A DNA stretch of 64,000 bases, taken from Craterostigma plantagineum. Its lineage: Eukaryota > Streptophyta > Magnoliopsida > Lamiales > Linderniaceae. Where the stretch lies: NCBI GenBank assembly GCA_027422505.1, contig JAPQWV010000362.1, forward strand, positions 124,001-188,000, given 5' to 3'. A program made the position numbers and the translations under genes. Below the pieces are notes generated by a model. It was not told the DNA's origin, did no database searches, and was given only the letters and a program-made list of their open reading frames with translations. Below, in pieces: positions 8,927 to 21,601 of this stretch. Position 1 is the stretch's first letter. The number at the start of each line of letters is the position of its first letter.

Positions 8927-9454
8927 GGCCATCTCCAATGGAGACCCAAATCGCATAATGGGGTAAAATAAGTCCAATCGAACTGCAAACTGAAACAAAA
9001 AATAGGTACTTAACATTTTCTCTCACCTCAAAAACCCAAATATGGGTTTGTACTGTCCATCTACCTAAATATTTCTAACTCTTTCAAAAAGACTCCAGCT
9101 CATTTTAATAATTTGTTTTAACCCAAAATGTTTTAATTAGTCTATTATATTTTATTTATTTTATTCCTTTAAAATTGCATGATAGGTAAATAATGTTAAT
9201 ATTGTAAACCTAATACTTAAAATTATTTATTAATATCTAAAATAGTATTTTAATTTTTCTTTAGTTTTAATTTGTGAAGCTGTAAAATATGTGGGTGGTT
9301 AGTGTAAAGTTATAAAAGTTTGTGTGAAAGAAAATATTTTAAGAATGTTCTTTTGAGTTTGAGAATGAGTTTGATGGTTGGAGAAGAATTACAATTTGAT
9401 GTGACAAATACTGCATTTTGAGTTTGAAAATGGGTATATCGGTTGGAGATGGTC
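8927..9454. mobile_element. Tourist-like (PIF/Harbinger) MITE
   Basis: A 528-bp element starts GGCCATCTCCAA and ends TTGGAGATGGTC, giving 12-bp inverted ends with one mismatch, and is flanked by TTA at 8924-8926 and 9455-9457. A TTA duplication is the hallmark of PIF/Harbinger insertion. No transposase. A similar end (AAGGCCATCTCCAAGTCTCC) occurs at 8630, possibly a second truncated copy. These insertions widen the spacer between kinase-like copy 4 and MHF1 from about 100 bp in the older duplicate to over 1 kb. Confidence 0.72.
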
Positions 9455-9868
9455 TTAGTAATTTTTGATAGTTTTTTAATTCTATAGTTGTGGTACAAAT
9501 TATATTTTTAAACTAAACTAGATATAAGTATACAAACTTAATACTAAAAATAAAGTGTAATTGTTAAAATATTACTTATTATCCAATTTATAATTTATTA
9601 TTATAAGTTTACAATTTACATTTACTTTAATATATTGTTATTTATTTTATATTTTGTTGTATATGTGTACTTCAATATATTCTTCTATTTAATCGAAAAC
9701 TAGATAATAATATCCATCAAGCCGTTAAGTTGTTTATGTCATAAGAGCACTTCAGCAAAGTCGCTCTATTCGACAGCTAGCCTCCACATTTCCCACGCAA
9801 ATTCTCTCTCCTCACATTTGAGTTCGACAATCGAACGACGAAACCCTTACTGGCGCCAACTGCAAGAA
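9455..9868. other. AT-rich upstream region of MHF1
   Basis: AT-rich sequence with no other recognisable feature; the last part (about 9770-9868) is probably the MHF1 5' leader. Confidence 0.4.
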
Positions 9869-10989
9869 ATGGGGAGCCATGGAGAGCAATTGGATGTGGA
9901 AGATGACGAAGAAGAACCAATAGTCGTGAGAAGTGAAGAAGATTCGGCCTTGGAGCTGCTGAGAGACCGATTCAGACTATGCACAATCAAAATCGCCGAA
10001 GCTGAAGGTTTGTGCTTTGGATTCTGTTTTCGTTGTGTATTCTTCATCTGTGCTGATGATTTGTTTGATCTAATTCTACGCCTCTTTTCCCAGCCAAGAG
10101 AAATGGCATGGAAGTCTCAAAGCCGATCACCACCTGTGTTTCCGACTTGGCCTTTAAATACGCACGTAATTATCTTCTCCATTTAATTTGCTATGTTTCT
10201 TGTTCTTGTTATTGCCGAGTTCTTTGAAATTATTGACTGGATGATTGATTTGATTGGGCTGCTAGTGCTACACATGAATAGGTGAATGTGATATTAGCTT
10301 GTCTCCAGCAATTATAAGACTGGGTATATTGAGCTTTGCAATGTCCTATTATGCATTTCCATTCATCAGAGTAATCAGAAGTTGTTTCTCGACTAATCGA
10401 ACACATATTTTTTTGTTTCTTGCAAAAGCAGAACAGTTAGCTAAGGACCTTGCACTGTTTTCCCAGCATGCTGGTCGGAAGTCCGTGAACATGGAAGATG
10501 TGATACTCGCGGGTACGTTTTTAACTGTAACTGCGAATGAATGCGTTTATCTTTGAAACTTACTTACCAATGTAGTTTCGGAGTAACTGTAAAACATCTA
10601 GCAATTATCTGGCAATGACTGAGGAATTAGTGCATGAAACAATGTAAACATAAACACAAAAGCAAACTGAAAAACATCTGATTTTTTTCACATCCCTTAT
10701 GGTCTTTACTTATGAGTGAGACTTGTTCTTCAACTTCTTTGGCTGAATGTCTATCATATTAGTATTCCTCTTAGGCTTGTGGGCTTGGTTTCTTCTACCT
10801 CATTCTTTGATTTCATTGTGACTAAATCTTGCGTTTTCTTCTCCAGTGCATCGCAATGATGATCTTGCTGTTTCTCTGAGGTCCTTTGTCAACGACTTGA
10901 AATCGAAAGAACCTCCGTCTGACAGGAAAAGGAAGAAGAATGCGAAGAAGGAAGATAAACTTGATGTTCTACAAATTGCTGATCCCTAG
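9869..10989 (+). CDS. MHF1: MHF1 / CENP-S histone-fold protein
   Basis: Encodes a 144-residue CENP-S/MHF1 homologue. MHF1 pairs with MHF2 as a histone-fold dimer that binds FANCM at branched DNA and limits crossovers; in many organisms it also joins the centromere CENP-T-W-S-X complex. Four exons join cleanly: 9869-10007, 10094-10165, 10432-10512 and 10847-10989. The protein has an acidic N-terminus (VEDDEEEPIVV), then the histone fold: LRDRFRLCTIKIAEAEA, a second helix VSDLAFKYAQQLAKDLALFS, QHAGRKSVNMEDVILAVHRN, and a basic tail with RKRKKNAKKE. I start at the ATG at 9869; one at 9818 is in frame but adds residues unlike the family. Exon 1 has a degenerate partial copy at 4661-4733. Confidence 0.93.
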
Positions 10990-11438
10990 CTTGTAACAGC
11001 ACCACGGTGTTGTATTTATTGTGTTACTTTGTAACTTTGGCAGTGTTACCTTCATAGAGATAAAATGATTCTGCAATTTCAGTGTAGGCATGTTTAAGAT
11101 TCAAATTGAAGTGAAATATATTACATTAAAAGAGAGATCAATGAATACAATTATGCTTGGAATGCATTTAAACGTTTTGCTTTGAAGAGTTGGTGTGATT
11201 CAACAGAAATGGTACTAATGAATATGCCAAATTGAACACGCAAATCAGAAAACGAGCCACCACACAGTATTCTTTTCGGAGACGGTAAAAGTAAAAGCAA
11301 TAGGCAACATCAACCAGGTGGTGGGACCCACGTAAACCCATATAAGCAAAATTACTCAGAGATTTCAACACCGAATTAGGGTTTAGGGGTTTCATTCTGC
11401 AGATTCTTCGTTCTCCTGGAGCCTTTGGAGCTGAAATC
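10990..11438. other. 3' region of MHF1 and 5' region of TAF5
   Basis: Two same-direction genes are separated by 449 bp. The first part is the probable MHF1 3' UTR, and the last about 60 bases are the probable TAF5 leader. Nothing else is seen. Confidence 0.5.
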
Positions 11439-13953
11439 ATGGACCCGGATGAAATTGAGAAGGCAGTGCTTGATTATTTGAACAGAAAGGGTTTCAAGCA
11501 AGCTGGCCTTGTTTTGCAACAAGAGCAGCAGCAGCTACGACAAAGCGGCAGAGGAAATCCTACTGTGGATATCGATCCTGATATCGCTAGACAGCTCCTA
11601 GCATTCACTGAGTATGAACCTTCTTTTTTGTTCCAGAATTTTGCTTCGTTGTTTTCCAGAATTTTTGTGAGTTTTTCGGTGCGGGTGCCGTTTGGGTTTC
11701 TGGGCATTGTGTGGGACAACGTTCTTTGTAACATCCCATCGGGAAGTTGTTCCTGACACTCGCTGCCTTTGGATTGTGCTATGCGTGGTTCTAATTGTTC
11801 GTTAGCCCTTTGCAGGGCTGATGTTCCTTCACAGTACCATGATGGGTACAGAAAACTTCGGTCATGGGCATATAATTCTCTGGATCAGTATCAGGTAGGT
11901 CGCAAATCTTGTTTCATATATGGTTTCTTTTGTTCCCTTGTCTTTCATGTTGCATTATATCTGCTCTTGCCACACATTCTGCACAATTCTTTGTAATCCT
12001 TTTCCAATCGTGTCTCTTTATTACATGTCCTGCCGTGCAGCATGAGTTAGTCCGTGTATTGTATCCGGTATTTATCCATGCATTTATGGATCTTGTTGCA
12101 AAGGGACACATTCAGGAAGGTTTGTTTCTTTTATCAAGAATCCCTTTCTAATAACTTGTTCGTACCTTTTAGAATCGTTTTTCCTATTTTATGATCTTTC
12201 TACTTCCAGCTCGAGCCTTTTTCAACAGTTTTCGAAAAGACCATGAGATGACGCATTCCCGCGACCTTCAAAAATTGGAAGCTGTTCTTTCTCCCTCACA
12301 TCTGGAGGTACATATCTATCCTGGAACGAGTGTCTATTGATTTTTGCTATGCATTTTAAACTGTCCTCTAAATTCTAACCGATGATTAATTTGTTAGGAA
12401 ATGGAATTTGCACATACCTTGAGGCAGAGCAAGGCGAGCATTAAGATTTGCCAAGTAACTTTTTCCTTTCTCTCTACAAATCATTGTGTGTGTACTATGC
12501 ATTTGTTATGTGGTCTTTTTGTTTTCCTTTTCTAGTACTGGTAAAGTGCGTCATCACATAAATATGAATTCCATGTTCAGGGTTTCATTAACTCATGACT
12601 GCTGTCTGAAATAATGCAGCTGTTACGTCACGCATCATGTAAAGTAACTGTGAAACAAGTCATAGTAGTGTATTACTCCCCTTAAAGGAAGATTTTACCA
12701 GGGAAATAGAAAGTCAATAGTCGTGATCCTATCCCCTTTGGCTTTAAGTTTTGTTAGATAATTTCCACAAAGTCAATGATCACGTTAATAGGATCATATT
12801 TCATTCTATTTAATGATCTTTACATTTCTCATTTTCATGGCAGTACTCGTATGACCTACTTCTTCAATTTTTACACAAGTCTCAGTCTACAACAATGCTT
12901 GGGATTATCAACGAGCGCATCAACTTTCAAGGTGCTCTTCCAATTCTTACTGGTTACTTGTTGTTATTCGTTGATTTCTTTATGACCTTTTGCATTGTGA
13001 ATATTAGTAAGAGTATGGTTGAATTGACAGTGTCTCCTGGGCAACCCAACTCAATTGCTGATGATGCTGAATATGTGACTCTTCTTGGAGACGGGCAGGA
13101 TGCAGCTAATTCAATAAATCAGAAAGAAATTCAATGGGGGGTTAGTCCGCCTTAATATATGCATAGGACAACCAGAATCACATCTTTATTTGTGTTTGGA
13201 AATAACGCGATAAGTTTAATACATATGTTCTCCAATATTATTTAATCACAAACAGCTGCTTGAAGATTCATGGGAAGACAAGCTGGAAAAATTGGAAGAA
13301 AAGACAGATGGGGAAATAAAAGAAGGGGAAGTCGAAGAAAATAAGGTTGTTATTGTTCAGTTAGATTCTAATCTTGGGCACATGCTTTGTTCTCTGTCCA
13401 CTAACATTTGCATATTCTTTTTGAGTGCAGAAAAAATCTGCTGATGGTGTCAAGCAAAGTGCTACACTTAAAAAGTCAAAAAAAGATAAGGCCGGTGGTG
13501 CTACGGTGAAAGCTTCTCGTTCAGAAAGCACAACAGCTTCTGCAGCACCACGTGTCAAGCCTGAGCTCCCGTTGCCAGTAATGTAAATTTTCGTACAGCC
13601 CTGTCATTTGTGATTTGTTTATGCTCTTGTTATAGTGCTTCTAGCTGATCCTTCTTGAACTTGTCTTTTAATATGTTGTTTCAGTGTTGAACTATTATAC
13701 TTCAGAAATCAAGTGTTTCTGGTTGATATAATCTTTTTTAAGAACATAACTTATCATGGAAACCCAAATGAACTTTATTTACCTATTGTATTTTGTGTTT
13801 TCCAGACCGATGGAAGTGGAACTTTCTATACTAGAAGACTTGAGGAATCGTGTGCAATTGAGCAACACTTCGTTACCTTCCGTCTGCTTCTATACTTTCA
13901 TAAACACTCATAATGGGTTAGCTTCTCAAATCGATGCACTGTTTCGTTGTTCG

Positions 13954-13989
<36 letters not shown>

Positions 13990-15773
13990 AGTACAATTTG
14001 CAGTTGTAATATGTGAGTAATTATGATAATCTGTCGTAGGTTGAATTGCTCTTCAATATCACATGATGGTGCGTTAGTAGCTGGTGGATTTTCGGACTCA
14101 TCCTTAAAGGTCTGGGACATGGCAAAGCTGGGGCAGGCAAATGAGAATGTTTCCAGCAATACCATGCCTACCTCAGGTTCTGGGGGTAGACCATACTCAT
14201 TGCTTCGAGGCCATTCTGGGCCTATTTACTCTGCGAATTTTAGCCCTTTTGGGGATTTTATTCTGTCATCATCAGCAGATTCTACTAGTAAGTTTCTATT
14301 TGCCTTCATCTCGTGTGTTTTTCCAATCATCTTGCTTTGTTTTATTTTTGCTTACTAGGGATAGGGAATGATGTTTATACTTGCAGTTCGATTGTGGAGC
14401 ACTTCGTTAAATGCAAATCTTGTTTGCTACAAGGGTCACAATTATCCAGTATGGGATGTTCAGGTATGGTAATCTTAATGGTGTTCTGTTACATGAATAT
14501 CGATGCTCCTATTGGTGGAGAACGTCCTATTCTTGGGCCCCCATAATTTATAATCTAAAAAAGCATGGAAAAAATGTCATTGATGGATATACGGCTATTG
14601 TATCCTAGTAATCATTGCTTTCAAAGTTGATTTCGTGTCTGCTTACTGGGCTTACAATTAAACAAAAATGCCATTATTATCTTTGATTTTTCACAAGACT
14701 TTTTCCTCGACTGTGATGAATTATCCAACTCATGCCCTAAATCAGTTTGTCAAAACGCAGTTTAGTCCTATGGGGCACTATTTCGCCAGTGCTTCCCATG
14801 ATCGTACAGCTAGGATCTGGTCTATGGATAGGCTACAGCCCTTAAGAATAATGGCAGGCCATTTATCTGATGTAGACGTGAGTAACTTGTCTCTTCTCTC
14901 TTTTGAACTTGCTATGATCTGCGTCGACGTCTGAGCTCTAAAATCTTCAAAATCCTCAGTTAATAAATCTCATTCGATCTGTTTTGTGCAATCATTTTAG
15001 TGCGTAAAATGGCACGCAAACTGCAACTACATTGCCACTGGATCCAGCGACAAGACGGTTCGCTTGTGGGACATTCAGACAGGAGAATGCGTAAGAATTT
15101 TCGTAGGCCACAAAAGTATGATTTTATCTCTAGCAATGTCCCCCGATGGTCGTTACATGGCCTCGGGCGACGAGGACGGGACGATAATGATGTGGGATCT
15201 CTCTACTGCTCGTTGTGTCGCGCCTTTGGTTGGCCATGCCTCTTGCGTGTGGTCACTTGCCTTTAGGTAAGGAAAGAAACAATTCTCTTTCACATTCTTT
15301 CAACCATGTCCACCCTATGCGACGTAAAGGGCATGTTTGGGATGGTTATATTGTTTTTCAGCTGCGAAGGTTCGCTTCTTGCGTCGGGTTCTGCTGATTG
15401 CACGGTTAAGTTGTGGGATGTTTCGACCAGCTTGAAGCCTCCGAAAACTGAGGAGACGTAAGTTTACAGAAAAAAAAATATCATGTTGGTGAATGAAGAT
15501 AGCATTTTGATGTGAATAAGGTTGCGTTCATTGTTATCAGGCAAATAGGAAGGGCGAGCAGGCTAAGGTCTTTGAGATCTTTACCGACTAAATCCACGCC
15601 TGTCTCTGCTTTACAGGTAATAATAACATGAAAAAACAGTTCCAACTTCATATAGTATGTCCTCAAAACTAAACTGTACTTTTTTTTTTTGTTCTTTCTT
15701 GTTTTGCTTCTGTGAATAGTTTTCGAGAAGAAATCTTCTATTTGCTGCTGGTGCGCTGTCGAAGCCGGCGTGA
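11439..15773 (+). CDS. TAF5: TFIID subunit TAF5 (LisH, TAF5 N-terminal domain, WD40)
   Basis: TAF5 is a scaffold of TFIID (and related SAGA-type complexes) that joins TAF6-TAF9 and helps load TBP on promoters. The protein starts MDPDEIEKAVLDYLNRKGFK, a LisH motif, followed by a Gln-rich stretch. The TAF5 N-terminal domain 2 follows (YHDGYRKLRSWAYNSLDQYQ, VLYPVFIHAFMDLVAKGHIQ, AFFNSFRKDHEMTHSRDLQ). A charged Lys/Glu linker (about 13260-13570) leads to the C-terminal WD40 propeller with blades including SSSADSTIRLWS, ASASHDRTARIWSMD, IATGSSDKTVRLWD, MASGDEDGTIMMWD and ASGSADCTVKLWD. The end FSRRNLLFAAGALSKPA is typical of the family. Introns are many and short, and one holds a (GT)n run. No breaks seen. 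Confidence 0.95.
13957..13987. repeat. (GT)n microsatellite in a TAF5 intron
   Basis: About 15 GT units within an intron. Confidence 0.9.
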
Positions 15774-16149
15774 ATCGAACGTGGTTTTGTGAAAAAATTT
15801 GAACTTCCATTATTTTCTTATATTTTCACTTTGTTTGAAAAGGTTTGCGAGGATTTCGAACTCAATTGGGATGATGTAAGAGAATTTTTCTTCTTATTTT
15901 TGTTGTAGCTTTTTGAAAAATCCTGACATGGGAAGCTTATGAATATTAGGAGCAATAATTGTCTTCTACCTACACATGCTAAGTTACAAACTACACACAT
16001 GGAAAACCATATGTATAATTCATATTTTGGTTGGTATTATTAATTACATATCAATCTGAAGCTGAAAACTGAAATCGAATTGATACGATGCTTTATTATT
16101 CATTGAATAAAAAGAAAAGAAAAAACAACAGAGGTCAATCAAATCATCG
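15774..16149. other. spacer between convergent TAF5 and the SEC14-like gene
   Basis: Tail-to-tail intergenic DNA. It contains the probable 3' UTRs of both genes, and no other feature. Confidence 0.5.
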
Positions 16150-17434
16150 TCATGCATCTTGAATAGGAACTAGCTTCAATTTGCCTCCATAAATCTCTGG
16201 AAGCTGGCTTTCATCTATCTCTTCCAGGAAAGTAGTCTTCAGTTTCTTCTTCTCCACAAATAAAATCTAGACAACCAAAAGAAATTCAATTTCTTTATGC
16301 ATTTATCTATTTATCATATATGCATGTGTGTGTGTGTGTTTACCTTCTTTCTGGTATTTTTGTCTATAAATGGGTAGACAAGCTTCCAAGCCGTCATAAA
16401 TGCATACGGTGCATGAATGATGAACAGTATTCCGAGCCTTTCTGGGTAATAATCCTGTGATGAAAAATGTCTTCTTTTTTATTGCTTGAATGATGAACAG
16501 ATTTCATTGTATATGCTATGAAATTATATACCTGTAAAATGGAAAGAATAGCTATGTATCCTCGAACATCAACGTTAGAATAGCTATATCCTTGAATGTC
16601 TGCAATTATTGTGAACTTCTCCTGCCCACTGCTCATCCTTATAAAACCATTGTAATAAAATCAAGAAACTGATATTAGGAGTACAAAGCACTGCAAACAT
16701 AAAAAAAATGATGTCTTGACGATGGTACCTCGAACACACTTTGTCGAAAGCAAACACCACGAAACCTGATCGAAAACAAAAAAAAAAAAAAGAAAATTAA
16801 ACGTCACAAAAAAATCTTCCTAACCAAAACCATATGCTCTTTCCGTTAAAACGCTTACGTTTGAATTCTTCCATGCCTCCTTTGCATGGGAAATGCCGCC
16901 CGCCGAACACAACAGCAATGGGACGATTCTTCCTATCAACGCCTTGAACGAAAGCTTTGTTCGCAGCTATTTCGTGCCTTATCTCAGGCTCTGAAACTGC
17001 CCCGTTTGGGACGAAGATCCTTCTCCATCTACAGTAGTTGATGAACATCTCCATAGCCTTTCCCACATCGAAATCTCTTGCCACGAGGAATCTCTTCAGC
17101 GTTGAATCATCAGCATCCTATATTAAGAAAGTTTAATTACTTCATCAGTTATTTGATAGAAGACTAATAATGTGAAAGGGGTACTTCATCAGTTACTTCA
17201 TCAGTTATTTAATTGTCAACTGAAGAGTTGACAATGTGTAAGGGGTACCTTAAAAGCTAAGTCATTCTTTTGAATCCCAAGCCTCATCTCCATAAGCTTT
17301 TCCTTCACTTCCTGCTCTTTGTTGGACTCTGAGGCATTATTATGTATCCCTTCGTCTTCCTCGCTGGCTCTCTCGGGAGAATAGAAAGTGTCTTCTTCTT
17401 CTTCTTCTTTGAGTAGTTGTTCCATGGTGGTCAT
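16150..17434 (-). CDS. SEC14-like CRAL-TRIO domain protein, copy 1
   Basis: A small soluble SEC14/CRAL-TRIO lipid-transfer protein of about 245 residues. It starts MTTMEQLLKEEEEEDTFYSP, an acidic leader. The CRAL-TRIO N helix bundle is next (STLKRFLVARDFDVGKAMEM). The lipid-binding domain contains NRPIAVVFGGRHFP, FVVFAFDKVCSRM, EKFTIIADIQGYSYSNVD, DYYPERLGILFIIHAPYAF and FIDKNTRKKILFVEKKKL, and the protein ends PEIYGGKLKLVPIQDA. Exon 1 is 17434-17249, exon 2 is 17117-16859, and three or four short exons follow down to the TGA at 16150. SEC14 proteins exchange phosphatidylinositol or other lipids between membranes; the ligand cannot be inferred. It is the downstream member of a tandem pair. 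Confidence 0.9.
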
Positions 17435-18120
17435 TATTCTTAAACTCTCAGATCAAGATTTAGATACGGACATGGATATATGTATAGCTTATTTAGTATT
17501 ATTATATGCTTGTGGAAATTGAAGAAAAACCTAGCATGTGTGTTGGCCAGAATGAATTAAATGTTATCCTGTATGTGCATAATAAAAGGGTTGGTTTCGA
17601 TTTTGTTTGGCGAATGTATCGCGCGAAAGCTGCGTATTGACTCGAGTGCAAAACCTTTAGTAGAAAGTTATCCTTATTAACTCTATGAATGCCATAATTC
17701 GAATGCGTTCGTCGACGTGTGTATGTATGTATTAAAGGAAAGTTGCAATCGTTCGGGAAAATTCGAGGTTTTGGTTATACTTTCGTTCGAGTTCTCTCTT
17801 GTTTGGTTTATTGTTCATTTTCAACATTTTTTCATCATGTGCACTTTCAGTTAAAAAAATTAGGCATCTGTCGCCTTCCATTGATGAGTTTTGAGTCCTC
17901 AAAATACTTAAACATTTGTTCAGAGTAGTTAACTGTCGATTCATGACAGCCATATATTATGAGGGAAGGTTCTTACCGAAGGATTTCGGGCATAAACCTT
18001 CCTCTTTGTATTGTGGATCATGTTTTGTCATTATGAGCATTCATTAATTCATACTACAATATGGGGTTGATTTTATTACGTGACATTAGTATTATATCGC
18101 CTTATTACGCTCATCGTGTT
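17435..18120. other. intergenic spacer between tandem SEC14-like genes
   Basis: No coding sequence recognised. It should hold the copy 1 promoter and the copy 2 3' UTR. Confidence 0.45.
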
Positions 18121-19413
18121 TTAGGCATCTTGAATAGGTACTAACTGCAGTTCTCCACCGTAAATCTCAGGAAGTTGGCTTGCATCTATCTCTTCCAACA
18201 AAGTAGTCAGCAGTTTCTTTCTTTCAACAAACAAAATCTGCGCATATATTGATTGATTGAGACCAGCTTTTGAATAAGAGAAGATCGACATATGCAGGCT
18301 AGCTAGTTTTTACGTGTGTAAATAATGCACTAGTTCGTATATATATATTACCTTCTTCCTCGTATTCTTGTCGACAAACGGATATATCATCTTCCAAGCC
18401 GCCGTAGCCGCATACGGCGCGTGAATAATGAACAATCGCCCGAGCCTTTCTGGATAATAGTCCTGCAATAAACAATCGTGTTATTCGAAGTCGATCAAAG
18501 TTTGTCCTTTCAAGGAAAATCTTGATACCTGTAGAATGGAGAGAGTAGCAACGTATGCTTGAAAATCAATGTTTGAATAGCCATATCCTTTAACATCTCC
18601 TATGACAGTGAATTTCTCCTGTCCATTCCTCATCCTACGAGTTTGATTAATGCATATGTAATAAAATCGACAAACCAAGGAAAGGATGATCCACACTTGG
18701 ATAATTACACGGTATATGGTAGCATTATACTTACCTCGAGCACACTTTGTCAAAGGCAAACACTACGAAACCTGAGAATTTTGAACATATAATTTACGGA
18801 TACATTAAAAACAAAGAGAAGCTAGCTATGCGTGTTAATCGAGGATACTACGTTTGAATTCATCCATGGCGGCGGCGGCGCCTCCTCCTTTGGAGGGGAA
18901 ATGTCGGGCGCCGAAGACAACTGCGATTGGGCGGTTGTTTCTGTCGATCCCTTGCATGTAAACTTTGTTCCCCGACAGCTGGCGACTGATGTCCGAAGCT
19001 GATATCGCTCCATTGGGAACGAAGCTTCTCCTCCAACTAACGTACTTCAAGAACATGTCGGCGGCTTTATCCACGTCGAAGTCACGCGCCACCAGGAATC
19101 TCTTGAGCGTATTAGAATCGGCCTTCAATAATAATAAGGAACTAATGACTTTGGTAAATATATAACTATTAACTGTTGGGTCGTTGACTAAACTAGCTAT
19201 TACTACCTTGTTAGCTGAATCGTCGTCGTTGTTATTATCATCGTACTTTTGGATTATTCTGAGCCTCATGAGTTGAAGCTTTTCATTAACCTCGTGATTA
19301 TTATTGTTACTCTCATGATGATCTTCTTCTTCTTCTCCGTCGTCGTGATAGCTCTCTGGAGAATAGAAAACGTCGTCGTCGCTATCCTCTTCTTCCGCTG
19401 TTATTTTCTCCAT
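18121..19413 (-). CDS. SEC14-like CRAL-TRIO domain protein, copy 2
   Basis: A paralogue of the gene at 16150-17434, in the same orientation about 0.7 kb upstream. It begins MEKITAEEEDSDDDVFYSPE, with a longer low-complexity acidic/Asn stretch (HHESNNNNHEV and DDNNNDDDSANK), then NTLKRFLVARDFDVDKAADM, a short GGGAAAAMDEF insert, FVVFAFDKVCSRMRNGQEKF, VIGDVKGYGYSNIDF, DYYPERLGRLFIIHAPYAAT and the shared end PEIYGGELQLVPIQDA. Exon borders match copy 1, e.g. an intron after SANK. I prefer the ATG at 19413 over the one 30 bases upstream because it aligns with copy 1. Same lipid-transfer role inferred. Confidence 0.9.
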
Positions 19414-20056
19414 TTCTATCAAGATCTTATTATTCAGACACATATATGCTTTTCATTCTCTTCGACTTTTTAATGTTGTTAACTGTTGCTTGATTGGATG
19501 GAAGAGAAGGAAGACGTGTTCAAATTGCTGCTGCTCGTCTTTATTAAATTGCCTCCAGTTTGGCTTATTTATTGCCATCAAAACAGAGAGAGAGGTTTTG
19601 GTTGTTAGGATTCCATCGCTCTCTATAGTTTAGAGAGGAGAGAATCGTCGTCTCCGAAAATATAACTAAAATCTTCTATCATGGCTGTAATGACAAACAT
19701 GCAATATATATATATATATGCAAGATAATTTTCTTTCCCTTCAACTTTTGCAATTTATAAAGTAATTATTATCTATTTAAAGCATACACTAAAGGCCATT
19801 AGAATCATGCTACGTGTTGCTTCTAGAGATTTCGCCACGCAACGTTGTACAACTCCTATTGCGCCAGGTATCAGCCTTCATCTGCATACGCGCCACGTTC
19901 CACAGCAGTTTTCCCTTCCTTCGACGTATAAAAAAAGGGGATGATAAAACCAATCATCATTCCTCCCAATTAGCAGCAGTGAGTAACAACAATCCTTACA
20001 AGTTGAATCGAATACGTAGAACAAGGAAACGATCAGAGAAAAGGAAACAAGAGAGA
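19414..20056. other. divergent promoter region
   Basis: Lies between the SEC14-like copy 2 (minus) and the small mitochondrial-type gene (plus). A TATAAAAA motif at 19927-19934 could serve the plus-strand gene. A short TA run lies near 19705-19720. No other gene seen. Confidence 0.4.
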
Positions 20057-20862
20057 ATGGCTTTCAGAGCTGCGGTAATGATTTTATGATTCGCCGACGG
20101 CCGCCGGGGTTCAATTACTGTTCAATCTCTCGATATTCGATTTTCTGAGCACTCGCTTATTTCGCAGGGTTCCTTGAAGCGCGCGATGATGCTGAATAGG
20201 TCGCGCGGAGTGGTCGGAAGAGGAGTCGGCGGCGACGTCGCCGGTTTTGCCACGTCGACTTCTCCGTCCTTCAAGCCGTTCAGTCCTACGGCGGATAATT
20301 TCGCCAAATCCACCGACATCAAGTCCAAGTAAGCTTCTTCCATTAATTAATTCCCGTAGTACATGCGCAGCGGTACCATTTCTTTCATCATCCGCGCCGA
20401 TGATTGAGGTTTTGCTTCCGTCTGACGACGGCGGTGTTAGGATTCCGAAGGGAGACATAGTGCCCGTCTGCGTGGCCCTGGGTATGATCACCATGTCGCT
20501 GAGCTTCGGCGCGTACACGGCGTACCACCAGCTCGGCCACGCCCCCAACGTGTTTGTGAAGAAGTCCGCAAGATCATCCGTGCCCGAGGTGGTCGATCCC
20601 CACCAGTCCGCCGAGGCGGCGGAGAAGTTCGTCAAGCAGTCCTTCTTCAGGAAAGTCGCCAACATCCAAGATCGTGGCCCGCAAGACGTCATGCCCGACC
20701 CGATCCGCGGAGACGTATTCAGCATGTGAGTTTAGCATTGTTGGGCCCGTATGGTTAATTTTATTGGCAAGCTTTTAATTGATGTTTAATGGGCTTTTTA
20801 GGCCCGTTAAGGTGCAGGCTTTGACTGACGTTGGCGTGGAGCCCAAGCCCAAGACCAATTGA
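20057..20862 (+). CDS. small B12D/MLRQ-like mitochondrial membrane protein
   Basis: Four exons (20057-20074, about 20169-20328, 20441-20730, about 20803-20862) give a 174-residue protein. The N-terminus is basic, poor in acidic residues and rich in Arg/Ser (MAFRAAGSLKRAMMLNRSRG), as in mitochondrial presequences. Then IPKGDIVPVCVALGMITMSL with a single membrane segment, a conserved-looking stretch (AEKFVKQSFFRKVANIQDRG) and a short tail VEPKPKTN. The pattern of one hydrophobic helix followed by an N-P/V-x-V-x-K-like motif resembles the B12D / NADH-ubiquinone reductase MLRQ-subunit family. The third exon's acceptor (TTAG before GATTCCG) is chosen because it alone keeps frame, with a CTGAC branch motif 13 bases earlier. 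Function is not established from sequence. Confidence 0.65.
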
Positions 20863-21601
20863 GCTTTTTTTATACTAATTTTAGCAGTGGACGACGTCGT
20901 TGCGGTGCTCTGCAATGCGGCATCTTGTCTTGTAAAAAGAAACGAAATAATTAATAATAATGACCTTGTTTGTAGTTCTTTTGGCTTCTGAAGTTGTTAC
21001 ATGTTTTTGTTAATGGAAATATATAATATGGTAAAGTACATATTTGCAACACCAGGCGTGAGGATTAAGTGGAGAAATTGGAGCTAGATGTTGATCCTTT
21101 TGTGCTTGGCTCTTCTTTTTTGTCTCTACAGTGTTATTACGATCCATCATCGGACGAAATCTCTCTTTTTTTTTCTTTTGCAGTGGAATTTCCTTGCAAT
21201 TCCTTCGGCCCGTCCCGATTCACTTGCATTAAAACTAATGGATATCATATCATAATCAACTAAACCATCAAATTCACTTAAATATCGGTGAATGATCTAT
21301 CACGCACGCACGTCATTCACATTCACATATTGGGGTATTACCTATCTATCGATGAGACTCGGAACAATAGGTAAAGATCCACAGACGAGAAAATTTAAAG
21401 CAAAGGTCTTTTATAAAGCAAGGGGGAAAGCAAGTGCATGCAGCTTATTAAGGTCTACGAAGTCAAGAAATGAAAAAGGCAAAGCGGGGGCCAAAAACCA
21501 CGGAAATCAAGAAGAAAACAAAGTCTCAAACCAAAATTGTCTCCCTATTACCCATCATATTATATATAATGTAAGACTTCATTCAGAATAAAAAGCTTTT
21601 T
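20863..21601. other. intergenic, convergent 3' ends
   Basis: Between the B12D-like gene and Tudor-SN, tail-to-tail. It contains their 3' UTRs. A stretch rich in Lys codons at 21360-21500 is not recognised. Confidence 0.4.

Noticed and set aside
20111..20725. 204-residue minus-strand frame opposite the B12D-like gene
   Set aside because: It runs through exons and an intron of the plus-strand gene without splice logic or any recognisable domain.
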